Assembly (NCBI GenBank): GCA_019096195.1 | Contig: JAGTXK010000076.1 | Coordinates: forward strand, 124,001-188,000 | Reading direction: 5' to 3' | DNA from: Boletus sp. NGJ | Lineage: Eukaryota; Basidiomycota; Agaricomycetes; Boletales; Boletaceae | Length of the DNA stretch: 64,000 nt | Part shown: positions 33,874 through 44,786 of the stretch, piece by piece | Layout of the letters: each line of letters starts with the position of its first letter | Numbering within the stretch: the first letter of the stretch is position 1 | Notes under the pieces: model-generated | Told to the model about the DNA's origin: nothing | Database searches by the model: none | The model's input: only the letters and a program-made list of their open reading frames with translations | Position numbers and translations under genes: made by a program

Positions 33874-34249
33874 GCTCCTACGATGCGCATGAGAACGTGC
33901 AGGGGTATTACTTAATACTTCTTTTAGTAAACGACATCAGGACTCCACTCACCCAAACAAAAATTGGCTTGGTCTGAAAAATATGAAGCATTTTCAGAGC
34001 GGCGTGGTGGAAACGACAGAGAGCGCTAGATGGAATGGAACGCGTGACATGAAGTTGTACGTGTCATCCCGTTAGTAACGCCATTTGGTGCACCTCCTGT
34101 GGCGACTGACGGGATGGGAATGTCGAGATCTCATAAGTTCATTCATGTATCTTTGCTATGTATAGAGTTGCAGCCTAGCTTTCAGCCTTTCCTACAAACT
34201 CTGCAAGATACATGTGGATAACAATAATGATTGGAGTCAAAAACAATCG
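33874..34249. other. Intergenic, promoter side of the F-box gene
   Basis: I see no coding exon. It contains the presumed promoter of the minus-strand F-box gene. Confidence 0.45.
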
Positions 34250-34258
34250 AAAAAAAAA
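34250..34258 (-). terminator. RNA polymerase III terminator of tRNA-iMet
   Basis: Nine consecutive A on the plus strand, hence nine T in the direction of the tRNA, begin one base after its 3' discriminator. This is the expected pol III stop signal. Confidence 0.9.
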
Positions 34259-34259
34259 T

Positions 34260-34331
34260 TAGCATCAACTTGTTTCGATCAAGTGACCTCAGGGTTATGA
34301 GCCCTGCGCGCTTCCTCTGCGCCATGATGCT
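34260..34331 (-). tRNA. Initiator tRNA-Met (CAU)
   Basis: Reading the minus strand from 34331, the 72 nt fold into a perfect cloverleaf without an intron: acceptor AGCATCA/TGATGCT, D stem GCGC/GCGC, anticodon stem CAGGG/CCCTG around CTCATAA (anticodon CAT), T stem ACTTG/CAAGT, discriminator A. Marks of eukaryotic initiators are present: the A1-U72 pair, three G-C pairs at the base of the anticodon stem, and the T loop ATCGAAA. The D and anticodon arms are nearly identical to yeast initiator tRNA. Confidence 0.97.
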
Positions 34332-34597
34332 GTTGTTTCTCGGTCAAGCAGAGATGCATCATAATCATTCTAGCCTGCCAAAACCGAGATATACCTGGGG
34401 ACGCGTTGAAAGATCAAACCATCGCGACCTTTCTTGATCAATTTGGCCCGCATCTTGCACAATTGCCCCAGCACGCGTGTTATACCATACTTCGGTAGCA
34501 AATAAATCCCCGTTTTCTGAAGCTCGTCAGTACCCACTCCGTTAGCTTCTCTCCCCGACTCTGCACTCACGCCGCATGAACCAGTAGTCCTTGAAGA

Positions 34598-36343
34598 ATG
34601 GGAATCACGCAGGCCCAGCAAACTAGGGAAGACCACCGCGTACTCCTCCCAAACAACCCTTTCGTTCCTCCGAGCGGTAACGTCTGCTTCATCAACAACC
34701 TTCCTCCCGAGCTCCTTTCACGCATATTCGAGGTCGGTACCGCGGATAATGATATTAAGGACGAAGGCGACATGGCAGCTTACTTGGATTACGTCCACTA
34801 CTACCGTCTCGACGCAAAGGACGCCGATGATAGCGATATCCCTCATGATGTCAAAATGACCGAAGAGCTTGCAGATGACGATAGAGAAGGAGATGAGGAA
34901 GAGGCTGATGACGAGGAAGATTCTTCGGATGCCACCGGATCCTCTGATATGCCTGCCTCATGGCCTCCGTTCCAGGTCGTCGTTTCCCATGTCTGCCACC
35001 ACTGGCGCATTATAGCATTCTCGACCCCATCTCTCTGGACGACTATTGTAGTCAGTCCAGAGGCCCGTCCACCGTACCACTACGTATCGATGCGGTTGGA
35101 GCGGAGTAAAGACCTGCCCATAGATATCTACATCGAGTGTGAACGTCAGGAACCCACTAAACCTGACGCAACAGATGGCGGCATCCCTTTCGACGTCGAT
35201 CGCAAATTCTTATATTCTCTGCTCATTCCCCACATCCATCGCTGGCGCACCATCGAAGTCTCGGTCTCGGAGTACCGCCACATGCATGCATTTCTCAGCG
35301 CGGTCTCTGATCCCTCCATTTCCGCCGCTCCTCAGCTCACGACGCTTGAATTATATCACCGCGAAGAGATGGAAGAATTCGACAACTTCGGGTATCCCAG
35401 CATGTCAAAGCATTTCATCCTTTTTGGTGGTTCGGCGCCTTGCCTTACCAGCGTCGTCCTTTGGGGAGTGCATGTTGATTGGAATCAGCCATGGATCACT
35501 TCCGCGTCCAAACTTACATATCTCGAACTCGCATTTCATCCAGAAGACGTTCGTCCCTCTTGGGCTCAATTTGCCACCATCTTGCGTGGTGCTCCAGCCC
35601 TCGAGAAACTCGGTATACGTCTGTCAGGACCCTCTGGAGATCCCCCAGCGTGGTTTATCGAGCCGACCCCTGGAAGTCCCATAGATCTCAATGCTCCTAT
35701 CCAACTCCCCAAGGTGACAGATTTCATCTTCGCATTCCATTCGCCTATACGTTCCATCGGGCTACTCCGCAAATTCTATCTCCCCGCACTCAAAAATCTG
35801 GTTCTAGACTTCGACAATGGCGAATATACCGAACTCGTCCATGAACTCGTCGGACCAGCTACGTCCTCATCTCTGCCTTCTGCCCTAGAACAGCCGCGCA
35901 GCTTGCTGAAGAGCCTTGTAAGTCTCAAAATAGCTGGACTTCCTTGCTACTCAGGATGCGTCGAGACGCTCTATGGCGAGCTCCAGAACCTTACGTCGCT
36001 CAACATTTCGTTGACGTACCTTCCTCCACTGTTCCTGGACATTCTTGCCACACCCTGCATGTCGGTCGGGCGTGGTGACACCTGGTTGCCTCGACTTGCG
36101 ACACTGTACGTCTCTGGGACATCCGGGGATGTTCTTCGTGAGCTAGTTCAAAAAAGAAGGGACATGGGAGCACCTCTCGATTCGCTGTACGTGGAGGCAT
36201 CGTGTGACTTGGATGACGACGATACGGAGTGGTTGAAGGAGAATGTGAAGACGTTTGATTTTTTCGAGGGAAGTGACGACGAGGATGATATAGATTTCGA
36301 GGATTTGGACGAGGAAGTTGATGAGTGGTCGGATATGGATTAG
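34598..36343 (+). CDS. F-box protein with acidic segments
   Basis: A single open exon of 581 aa. After a short leader comes an F-box start, VCFINNLPPELLSRIFEVG, interrupted by a long acidic insert (EELADDDREGDEEEADDEED), then the second half VVVSHVCHHWRIIAFSTPSLWTTIVV. This split F-box with VCxxWRxIAxxTPxLWxxI is typical of Agaricomycete F-box proteins. The remaining 400 residues hold irregular leucine-rich repeats (LTTLELYHREE, LVSLKIAGLPCYSG, LTSLNISLTYLPP). The C-terminus is very acidic (EGSDDEDDIDFEDLDEEVDE). The likely role is an SCF ubiquitin-ligase adaptor, by family. It is not a close paralogue of the other two F-box genes in the window. The enoyl-CoA hydratase gene converges on it 145 bp downstream. 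Confidence 0.82.
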   Translation: MGITQAQQTREDHRVLLPNNPFVPPSGNVCFINNLPPELLSRIFEVGTADNDIKDEGDMAAYLDYVHYYRLDAKDADDSDIPHDVKMTEELADDDREGDEEEADDEEDSSDATGSSDMPASWPPFQVVVSHVCHHWRIIAFSTPSLWTTIVVSPEARPPYHYVSMRLERSKDLPIDIYIECERQEPTKPDATDGGIPFDVDRKFLYSLLIPHIHRWRTIEVSVSEYRHMHAFLSAVSDPSISAAPQLTTLELYHREEMEEFDNFGYPSMSKHFILFGGSAPCLTSVVLWGVHVDWNQPWITSASKLTYLELAFHPEDVRPSWAQFATILRGAPALEKLGIRLSGPSGDPPAWFIEPTPGSPIDLNAPIQLPKVTDFIFAFHSPIRSIGLLRKFYLPALKNLVLDFDNGEYTELVHELVGPATSSSLPSALEQPRSLLKSLVSLKIAGLPCYSGCVETLYGELQNLTSLNISLTYLPPLFLDILATPCMSVGRGDTWLPRLATLYVSGTSGDVLRELVQKRRDMGAPLDSLYVEASCDLDDDDTEWLKENVKTFDFFEGSDDEDDIDFEDLDEEVDEWSDMD

Positions 36344-36488
36344 TGTGCGTTTTCCTAGGACCTAAGGGCATACGTTCACATGTTCATGGTTTACTCAGAA
36401 AAGTGAACGTCCACTTGGAATTCGCTCGATCGACCACCTCAAGACAGACACCAATTGGATATTTTATTGTAATATACTTACACGCACT

Positions 36489-37502
<1,014 letters not shown>

Positions 37503-37641
37503 ATTTTCTTGTTCCAGACACTTGAACGGGAGCTCAAACCAGTCGATGGTCGAGTCTGAGAGAGTTCACGAGGTCGGTGTAATCTAATACCAGAGTTCGG
37601 AGTCCCGGGCCGCTGTCGAACTGTTGGGAAACAAGCAATGC

Positions 37642-39214
37642 ATGATTCTCCGCGTTCAGGTTTCGATGTTTTCACTAAGCGCCCCGCCCGAAAATCTATC
37701 TGTGCAACATCACCAGACGGCACGCGACAAGGCTGTATCGACATGTTGGCTTCGTGCGGGCACGGTCATCCTCTCGGTTCGATCGCTCACAGGCATGCTC
37801 CTCCCAAGAGAAAAGGGCCATAGATGTGACTTCTGTTATTCTCTTCCTCCTCAAGACCGAGGTCGCCTCCAAAGGTGCGCGGGATGCGCCTCGTACTGGT
37901 ATTGCGATTCCAAATGTACGCACGATCCGAACGTGACGTTGAGTACTACCCGACGACCGATCCATCTCATCCTCAAGGTCAAACATTGCATTGGCGTACC
38001 CACAAGAAGTACTGCAAGAATATCAATACGTTCTGCGCGTCGCACCAATTCAACCAACTTGAATCTCACGAAAGGGAAGATGCCCTTCTCCTCACTCACT
38101 TGCTCGCCGAGTGCTCGACCAAAGGCACAGAGATACAGGAAGGAGGCGACCCGGGTTTGTCGATATTCATGACCTTGCTGCCAGGTCCGGTCGAAGGGAA
38201 GGATGCGCCGCCTACGTGTCCATTACTGACCCGTCAGCGCCCTATGCAAACGGCCAGTGAGCTGTTTTCGCGTTGCGGGAACAACAACTTTTCGATCCAC
38301 AGTCACCTGACTACCATTGCCCATGGCGTCTTTCCTTTGGCAAGCCGGTTGTTCAATCATTCCTGTGTTCCGAACGCTGTTGCAAAGTATAGGATTGCCC
38401 CAGCAAAGGAGGTAGTGATGGACATTGTCGCCATTCAAGACGTTGCCCCAGGCGAAGAGGTGCGTATTATTTATGAAAAGCCATGTATACTCAAACAGGT
38501 CTACTAGATATGCATCCCTTATGTTGACCCCGCCCTTGTCGAGACACGTCAGCAGATGTTCCGGTTCACATACGGTTTCACGTGCACGTGTCCATCTTGT
38601 ACAGCTTTCAAGCTATTGGATTCGTCTTGGCCTGTGCCGGATGAGGAAGAGCTTGGATCTCTCGGAACTTCCCTTCGCAAATTCGTGTTTCCAGATCAAT
38701 GCCCTGACGCGATCAAACTCCCAAGTTCGCCTGTGAACCTCGAGACGATGCCTCTTGAGATCTTCCGCATCTTCCGCGAATCTTGCCTCGCAAGCTTATG
38801 CGAATCGTTCAGCACCTTTTCGCACGATGGACCATTTGAATCTGCCCTTGAAGCTGGTCTGATCATCCTCGCTTTCTACGTCGTCATCTACCCACCTAAT
38901 TACCCTCAAATTGGTATGTGTCCTGATTTTCTCCCTCGAGTCCAGATCACTTCAAGATGAATTAATTCCTTTATTAATCAGGGACACACTTGCTGGAAAT
39001 GGCAAAGACAGCATGGAATGCCTTCATTACCATGGATGGTACAGATCCCTCGACACAGCCTGTGGGATTAAAATTGTTGGCACAAGTTCGAGTGTATCTT
39101 CGACTGAGCAACCAAGTCTGGACGGTGATTGGGCCGGAGGGAGATTCTGATGGAGGTCCTTTGGCGGAGATTCAGGTCTTGGGATGTCTATTGAGTGAAC
39201 AAGGGTTGTTGTGA
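37642..39214 (+). CDS. SET and MYND domain protein (SMYD-like)
   Basis: SMYD-class proteins are candidate lysine methyltransferases with a SET domain split by a MYND zinc finger. The ATG at 37642 is the first in frame. The N-terminal SET half is followed by the MYND finger: CDFC ... CAGCASYWYCDSKC, then across an intron QTLHWRTHKKYC. The SET core is LASRLFNHSCVPNAVAKY, containing the NHSCxPN substrate/cofactor motif. After an intron (donor near 38459) comes IPYVDP, then the post-SET cysteines CTCPSC. The C-terminal half is helical and TPR-like (AKTAWNAFITMDGTD ...). The spacing agrees with fungal SET-MYND proteins. The substrate is unknown. Its 3' end borders the CpG-free block. Confidence 0.83.
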
Positions 39215-40515
39215 TTGATCTGCATTGCACTTGTACAATATTCTAGCCATTGGTAGGATAGGGGCTTTCCACTAAAAATGGTGATGTAACTGACTCAACA
39301 GCACTGCATGGTAGCTCAAAAACCTTGGGATAGGGGATTTCTGGCACAGTCTTTGAAACCACCTGCAATATATTCCAGTCCAACACAATATGATGAACAT
39401 GGACTCCTTTGCTACTTTACATCCTTACCTGCTTTCCTCTGTCTCTGAGTCTGAAAAGCCCACAAAACCACCCAAGTCCCACATGCAGATACTACTCAGC
39501 AATCATACACCCCTGATATCTTTTGCCTGATTTTGCATCCTGCAACAACAGGACCCTGAAGAACAATATATTGTCACAGAAATCTCCCTTTACAAGGAGC
39601 AGTCTGTGTTCCCAGGACTGCACCATGAATTTGTCCTGCTTGTACAGTAACTCAACCCCACCCAAGCCAGACCACAGGTGAAGCCCCTGTTGTGATCAGG
39701 GTTTCCTGGACCAACACACTCCTTGCAAGACTTGGCCTGTGGGGTATACTGTAGCTAATGGCATGATCACTGTCCTTGGTGATCTTGGCACCACTCAAAT
39801 CAAGCACAACTGCCTCTATCACTTTATGTGGGAGCCTCAAACAGGCACCCACATTGCTACAAATGTCCCATCTAATTGCAACAATCTCCAACTACATCCA
39901 GTATCACCACAAAATGCATCATGCCACAAGTCAGCTTCATCAGTAAATTTACATGCATCTTATTCAGTCTTATTCAGCTTATTGACTTGCACAACATTTC
40001 CAAATCTGACATAGAGATAAATTCTAACCCTCATTTTGTTGAAAAATAGATCAGCTTGGTTGTTGTTGATGTTTCTATAATGTTCTGAAATGCATTATCA
40101 TGGTAACGAATATATTTTGTAATTTGACAAGCAGAATTAGCTAGAATAAGCCAGATTAAGATGCATGTAAATTTACTGATGTTAAGAGTGGATATTAGAT
40201 ACTCCCTACTAAGCCTGAATTTTTCTTCCATCAATTAACTCTCATGGACACTCCAGACAACCACAAAATGTTGGTTTGAATCAGGGGCCACATCAGTAAA
40301 TCTTCACTTTACTTAGTCAGTCACATCAGGCAGCCAAACATTCTCATAAGCAATTTAGTGTATAAGTAATAAATCTTCAATGGCCCCCATTCCAATGAGT
40401 CCATCCTTAGTCTGCCCTGCTGAGAACACAACACTAGATGACAAGCTTCTCCAAGTTGTCTTTGCTCCAGATGACAAACAGGTCTGACAGTCTTGAAACT
40501 CCCCACAATCCGACC
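39215..40515. other. CpG-free block, probable methylated transposon remnant
   Basis: By eye this 1.3 kb holds only one CG dinucleotide (in GTAACGAATA near 40105), whereas the neighbouring sequence has CG every 10-20 bases. TG and CA are correspondingly frequent. This is the footprint of long-term cytosine methylation and deamination, as seen at silenced repeats of basidiomycetes. No coding frame survives. A 244-bp MITE is nested inside. The boundaries are sharp: the block begins right after the SET-MYND stop and ends where CCGACCAGCG appears at 40517. Confidence 0.7.
39938..40181. mobile_element. MITE copy 2, 244 bp with terminal inverted repeats
   Basis: Second copy of the family at 26208-26437. 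Its outer 25 bp are a perfect inverted repeat, starting CATCAGTAAATTTACATG and ending CATGTAAATTTACTGATG. Inner sequence is shared with copy 1, including CTTATTGACTTGCACAACAT and TTTGACAAGCAGAATTAGCT. It contains no transposase. The better-preserved ends suggest that it is younger than copy 1 or has changed less. Confidence 0.85.
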
Positions 40516-41453
40516 AGCGATGTACCCCATCATTAACTTTCTGTCTATCATCTGTGCATGGTCGAGCACCAGCTAAAGAAGCCATGGGGACCAGAGCGAC
40601 TGATTTCTTCATCCAGAATGACTCCACGAATAACGAATCCTCCTTAGTGATGGTTGACGTAGGGTCAGCATCATACCAGAGTTCCACCGCAGCGGTGATG
40701 ATTCGGAGCAAAGTAAATGCTCCATATTCTTCGCCAGCGTACTGCTCTCCGCAAGCTCCGGTGCCCAAGGTTTGTGCTCACGGTGAGTCCACAAGTACCT
40801 GGTCAAACGGATGCTCTCGCAGTGAGATTCAAGGTGCCACACTCCAGTGCGGCGACCAAGGATGGAGGACTCTCTGAGTATGCTTTCCAGAGCCTGGGTA
40901 AAGTCAAACCCAAAGATGACAAACGACATTCACATCAACAGGTCGGCAATGTTGACAGTTTGGAGGCGTGGCGCATCGAAAGCAATTGCATTCAATACCT
41001 TGAATTCGGTAATACTAAATTTTGAGGGACTTACTGTCGATAGCTGTTGCGCAGCAGGTCGCAACTCATTTCATTTCAGACCAGAGCACTGGATGTCGCA
41101 ATATACATATCTCCCCTTCAAGAGCTCCGTCAACGGCTCAAACAGCATATTAAAAACCTACGGAACCAAAACATATGACGTTCCAAAGCAGGGGCAAAGA
41201 AAGGTTTACCTGGTGGACGGTGCGGTAATCGTTTTCCCAGATTCATCAGGGCCGAGGAAGAGATCCCCGGAATCTTTATCTACGTGGTCAGTACAATTAA
41301 GACGTGATCATAATTGGACGAGATGGCGGCCAATTCGTGAGCACGTTGGGTGTAGCTCTGGGTGGCCCGGTCGGTGCCGAGGTCAAACGGAACATGGTGG
41401 ACATCCGCCGTGGGGATAGTAATCACGGATGCCGCTATGGATAATATCGGCAT
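40360..41453 (-). CDS. Uncharacterised gene, 3' part possibly disrupted
   Basis: A chain of exon-like pieces runs on the minus strand from ATG 41453: MPILSIAASV...DVHHVPFDLGTDRATQSYTQ, then GDLFLGPDESGKTITAPST, NMLFEPLTELLKGRYVYCDI, VLNAIAFDAPRLQTVNIADL, ALESILRESSILGRRTGVWH and EEYGAFTLLRIITAAVELWY. The pieces are separated by spans with GT/AG ends. I do not recognise the family. One junction (around 41300) has a stop without a good intron. The last recognisable coding part, near 40520-40560, runs into the CpG-free block, so the natural 3' end may have been replaced by the repeat. It could be a live gene with a novel tail or a decaying one. Confidence 0.4.
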
Positions 41454-41533
41454 GGAAGTGGGATGAGATGGAGTAGAGGTTCAGATGAAGGAATAGGAGT
41501 CTAGGAGACAGGATAATGCCGCGCGTTAAATTT

Positions 41534-42036
41534 TCAAAACCACGAGGACTTGCAAAATGGTTTGGAGGACCGGCATTCTTCCCCTTGTACAGCCCTGCAT
41601 TTGATTCTTAATACAAGGGCAGGAAAAGAAGATAGGAGATAGGAAACACCCAGGTAAGGTGCGCAGCTTCCGTTGCGCTGATGGAGGAGCCAGTGACAGG
41701 CGACACATTGGAAGGCCACTGCCTCGTCGCTGATGGCATTCCTGTGGTCTTCGTGTACGTGTAGACATTCGGCACACATCGAACGCGGGCAGTCGCTACA
41801 TTCATACAGCACCCCACCGTCCTAGCACAAAAAGCGAAACTAAGCCTAGTCAGAAAGTAACTGTTTGGATGTTGGGTAGTGCTCACCGACAAAATTGTCG
41901 TCTGCTCCTCAGATGTAGATCCAGTTGTTCGTTTGACCAAACGTTGAGCGCGCCGTCCAGAGGGTTTCAGCGAGCCTAGGCGAACTCGAATTGCTCCACC
42001 AGTTGACAAGCCTGTGGTTTGTTTGATACGGGCCAT
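41534..42036 (-). CDS. Small protein with histone H3-like N-terminus and Cys-rich finger
   Basis: Exon 1 starts at ATG 42036 and reads MARIKQTTGLSTGGAIRVRL. Histone H3 begins MARTKQTARKSTGGKAPR, so R2, K4, Q5, T6, S10, T11, G12 and G13 are kept, while K9 is Leu and K14 is Ala. A basic stretch (GRRAQRLVKR) follows, then a GTGAGC...TAG intron. Exon 2 encodes a PHD/ZZ-like half-finger: DGGVLYECSDCPRSMCAECL ... FQCVACHWLLH. The first cysteine pair of a normal PHD finger is not visible. The frame stops at 41534, about 130 aa in all. An extra intron from the GTGTTT near 41656 is possible, which would change the tail. I infer a chromatin-related protein or H3-tail mimic; nothing proves function. Confidence 0.6.
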
Positions 42037-42301
42037 GGTGTAGGGATTCAATTAGGGCAGAGGACGGTTTGAGCGATAGAACCTGCCAGTGGTCGTCGCG
42101 GAAAACGGTCCGGGTGTGCTGAGCCGAATGCGCTGCTCTGCCGGAAAGCGCCGGAATTCCCATGTCACTAACATCCTCCAATATCTCAGCCCGACGTGGC
42201 CATTTACTCTTCAGAGCATCGCACCAAGCCAGCTGCTTGATTCATTTCACCTCTTCATTTCTAATCCGACATACAGGAGGCTTGGGCTCGTCGGGCAAAA
42301 C

Positions 42302-43232
42302 ATGGAGGCATGGGTAATGCAGGTTCCACCCATCACACGTGCGTGGTTAGCGCTCTCGGTAGCAACTAGCCTGGCGGTCGTACGTCCAGCGGTACTCCAC
42401 AACCGTGCATAAAGAACTGATCACGTATTTGATGTCATACAGCAATGTCAGGTCGTCACTCCACTGCAGCTGTACTTTTCTTTCAAGTCTGCGTTCACAA
42501 ACGCACAGGTCAGCCTTTTATGTCTTGTTCGTGCTGGTAACAAGCTCATGTAGATGGGTTGGGAAGCCGTGGCGGATGCTTACCACCTTCTTTTATTTTG
42601 GCCCACTCTCGCTAGACTTTATATTCCATCTTTTCTTCTTGTGAGTGTGTTCTGTATACTTTAGATTGGGTTGGTCAACTAACGTGTTCACCTTCGACTA
42701 CCCAGTATGCGATACAGTCGTATGTTGGAGGAATCATCGTTTGCGAATAGAAGGGCAGATTACCTCTGGTTGCTTTTGCTTTCATCGCTGATGCTTCTCG
42801 TACGTCCGGACCTATGAAGTCCTAGCATCATCAGCTGACCTAGTTCTTCAGGCACTGTCGCCATTAGTTAACCTTCCGTTTCTTTCGTCTTCCCTGGCCT
42901 TTGTTCCGATCTATATATGGTCCAGACGACACCCATCCACGCCTATAGCACTCTTTGGCATCTTCACGATATCCGCACCCTATCTGCCATTGGCACTCGT
43001 TGGGCTTTCATGGATCATTAGTGGTACATGGAAGGCTGCCGCAGGTGACTTGATCGGATGTGCTGTGGGCCATATCGGCTGGTTCTTGAGGGATGTGTGG
43101 GCTAGGGAGATGATCGGGGGGTATACTCCCCTCAGCGAAGCTCCAGAAATTCTGTGAGTCGTGTTTCTGATTGCCTTGTCACGCTGGCGTGCTGACTGCA
43201 CATGTAGCAAGCGTCTGTTCGGAGATGTTTGA
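42302..43232 (+). CDS. Derlin family protein (DER1-like)
   Basis: Derlins are rhomboid-like pseudoproteases of the ER membrane that help move misfolded proteins to the cytosol in ERAD. From ATG 42302: MEAWVMQVPPITRAWLALSV, then QCQVVTPLQLYFSFKSAF and, across an intron, PWRMLTTFFYFGPLSLDFIFHLFF, MRYSRMLEESSF, LSPLVNLPFL, APYLPLALVGLSW, and GDLIGCAVGHIGWFLRDVW with the GxxxG element. Exons 42302-42379, 42443-42508 and 42567-42640 keep phase, using the AAG acceptor at 42564-42566. The last exon is KRLFGDV and the stop is 43230-43232. It has four to six hydrophobic segments. It is divergent from the H3-like gene with 265 bp between starts. Confidence 0.9.
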
Positions 43233-44786
43233 CAACTGGCATCCGTAGCATTGTATAACAGTACCGCAACATGTCGATTCCCTTACCAAAACGAGAGTTG
43301 TCATCGATTAAAATATTGGGAGCTACCTTCTTGGTTGTCATCCTGCGTTATTAATTTACAATTTGGCCTGCTTGAACTACGCGCCAGCTAGCAGTGGGGA
43401 CCACGTTACGTTGACATTAATGTGGACATCAAGAACATGGTATTTCTGCAAGTGGCCATGATAGCGGTTTGAATGGCGCGTTTTATGAAGTCACGTCTCT
43501 TTGAGCTCGCCTTGTAGCTCAACTGTCTCCGCGAGGTTGGTTTAAACATTCAAGTTTCCACATGACAGAGCGCTACTACTGTTGTTCAATGTTCAATGTG
43601 AGGGGCACGTAAAGTCTATTGGACGATGGGACTGTGACTCCGCAAAGATGTATATCACCTTGCTTGCAAAGCAAGGTCCATGCATGGTCACCTATTCTGC
43701 AGATTTGCTACAAGAACAAACATTGATATATTTGAAAAAGGATTTGTGAATCTTGTGCCAGGTCACGAATCTTTCGCTGTATTTAGCATCTTGGATTTCT
43801 AAGATTCGCTACATGAACAAATAATGATATATTTGGAAACAGATTCGTAAATCTTTTGATGGGTCGTGAGCCCTTCGCTGTATTTGGCATCTCGGATTCC
43901 CAGTAGCACATGTCGGCATTGCAACTTGCAAGCAAGGTCCTAATCGTCAACGACGACGCCTAGTATCCAAGAGCAGGAGCTGGACTGCCAAAAAGTGGTA
44001 ATGGCGCAAACAAATTACAACTGCTGTATGGGACTCTAAGACCGTCGCCGTAATGAAGTTGAGGTGATTTTAGCGAAGAGGAATGAACGGATGGATCAGA
44101 GATCGTGTCAAGAAAGGTGCAGACATGCATGTCGATAGTATGCCCAATGACATGTCGATGGCTCGCCAACGATGCTCAGGCGGAAGTAACACAGCGTAGA
44201 ACTCGGGAGTGGGTCTTGGAAGGTTTGTGTAACTTCAGGCTCCAGAAGGAGGTGAAATCACACGAGACCAATGACCGCTCAGCGAGTCTGTCCGAGTCGG
44301 AATCAGTGCGTGAACGTCCTGCGTTCCCATACTTTTCATTCACCGGCTGACTTTGAGCGAACTACAATTAATAAGTCTAGACCGAGAGTGCGGTACCGCA
44401 TTCATGACCGTTCGACCGTGCGTAATGGCGGGACCGAACGCAGTCTTCCAAGGCTATAAGCCTCAGCTTGACATTCCAACACTTGCAAGAGAGGTCCAGC
44501 AAGTGCTTATCATGAGCTTTCGCTGACACTGGGTGTCCGAGGTCTGTTATCAACGGATGCAATTGCCATGTTGTCTCAGGGCAGATTCAGAGTCAAACCA
44601 CACAAACTCTGTTGATTTAACTGACTCGCGCCAGTGTCCTCGAGGCCTATCGCTACTTTTCTTTCTTTTTGGTTTCTTTTTTCTTCTATCCAGTAGCTAT
44701 CCTTTGCTGTGTATATTTCACCAATCTGCTTTACTTTCCCTCTTGGTGAATAAGCCCCCATTTGGCGCCAGGCCGGTTATACCCAT
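43233..44786. other. Intergenic, 1.5 kb, no gene supported
   Basis: No domain-bearing frame was found. It contains the tandem repeat at 43701-43901. Two similar words (CTTGCTTGCAAAGCAAGGTCC near 43660 and CTTGCAAGCAAGGTCC near 43925) flank that repeat. Confidence 0.45.
43701..43901. repeat. Two-unit tandem repeat of about 101 bp
   Basis: Unit 1 (43701-43801) and unit 2 (43802-43901) share AGATT(T/C)GCTACA(A/T)GAACAAA, TGATATATTTG, ATTCGTAAATCTT-like and TTCGCTGTATTT(A/G)GCATCT blocks, with perhaps 80% identity by eye. No coding sense was found. Confidence 0.75.

Noticed and set aside
41534-42036. A true histone H3 gene
   Set aside because: Similarity stops after about 20 residues; the histone fold is absent and a Cys-rich finger follows.
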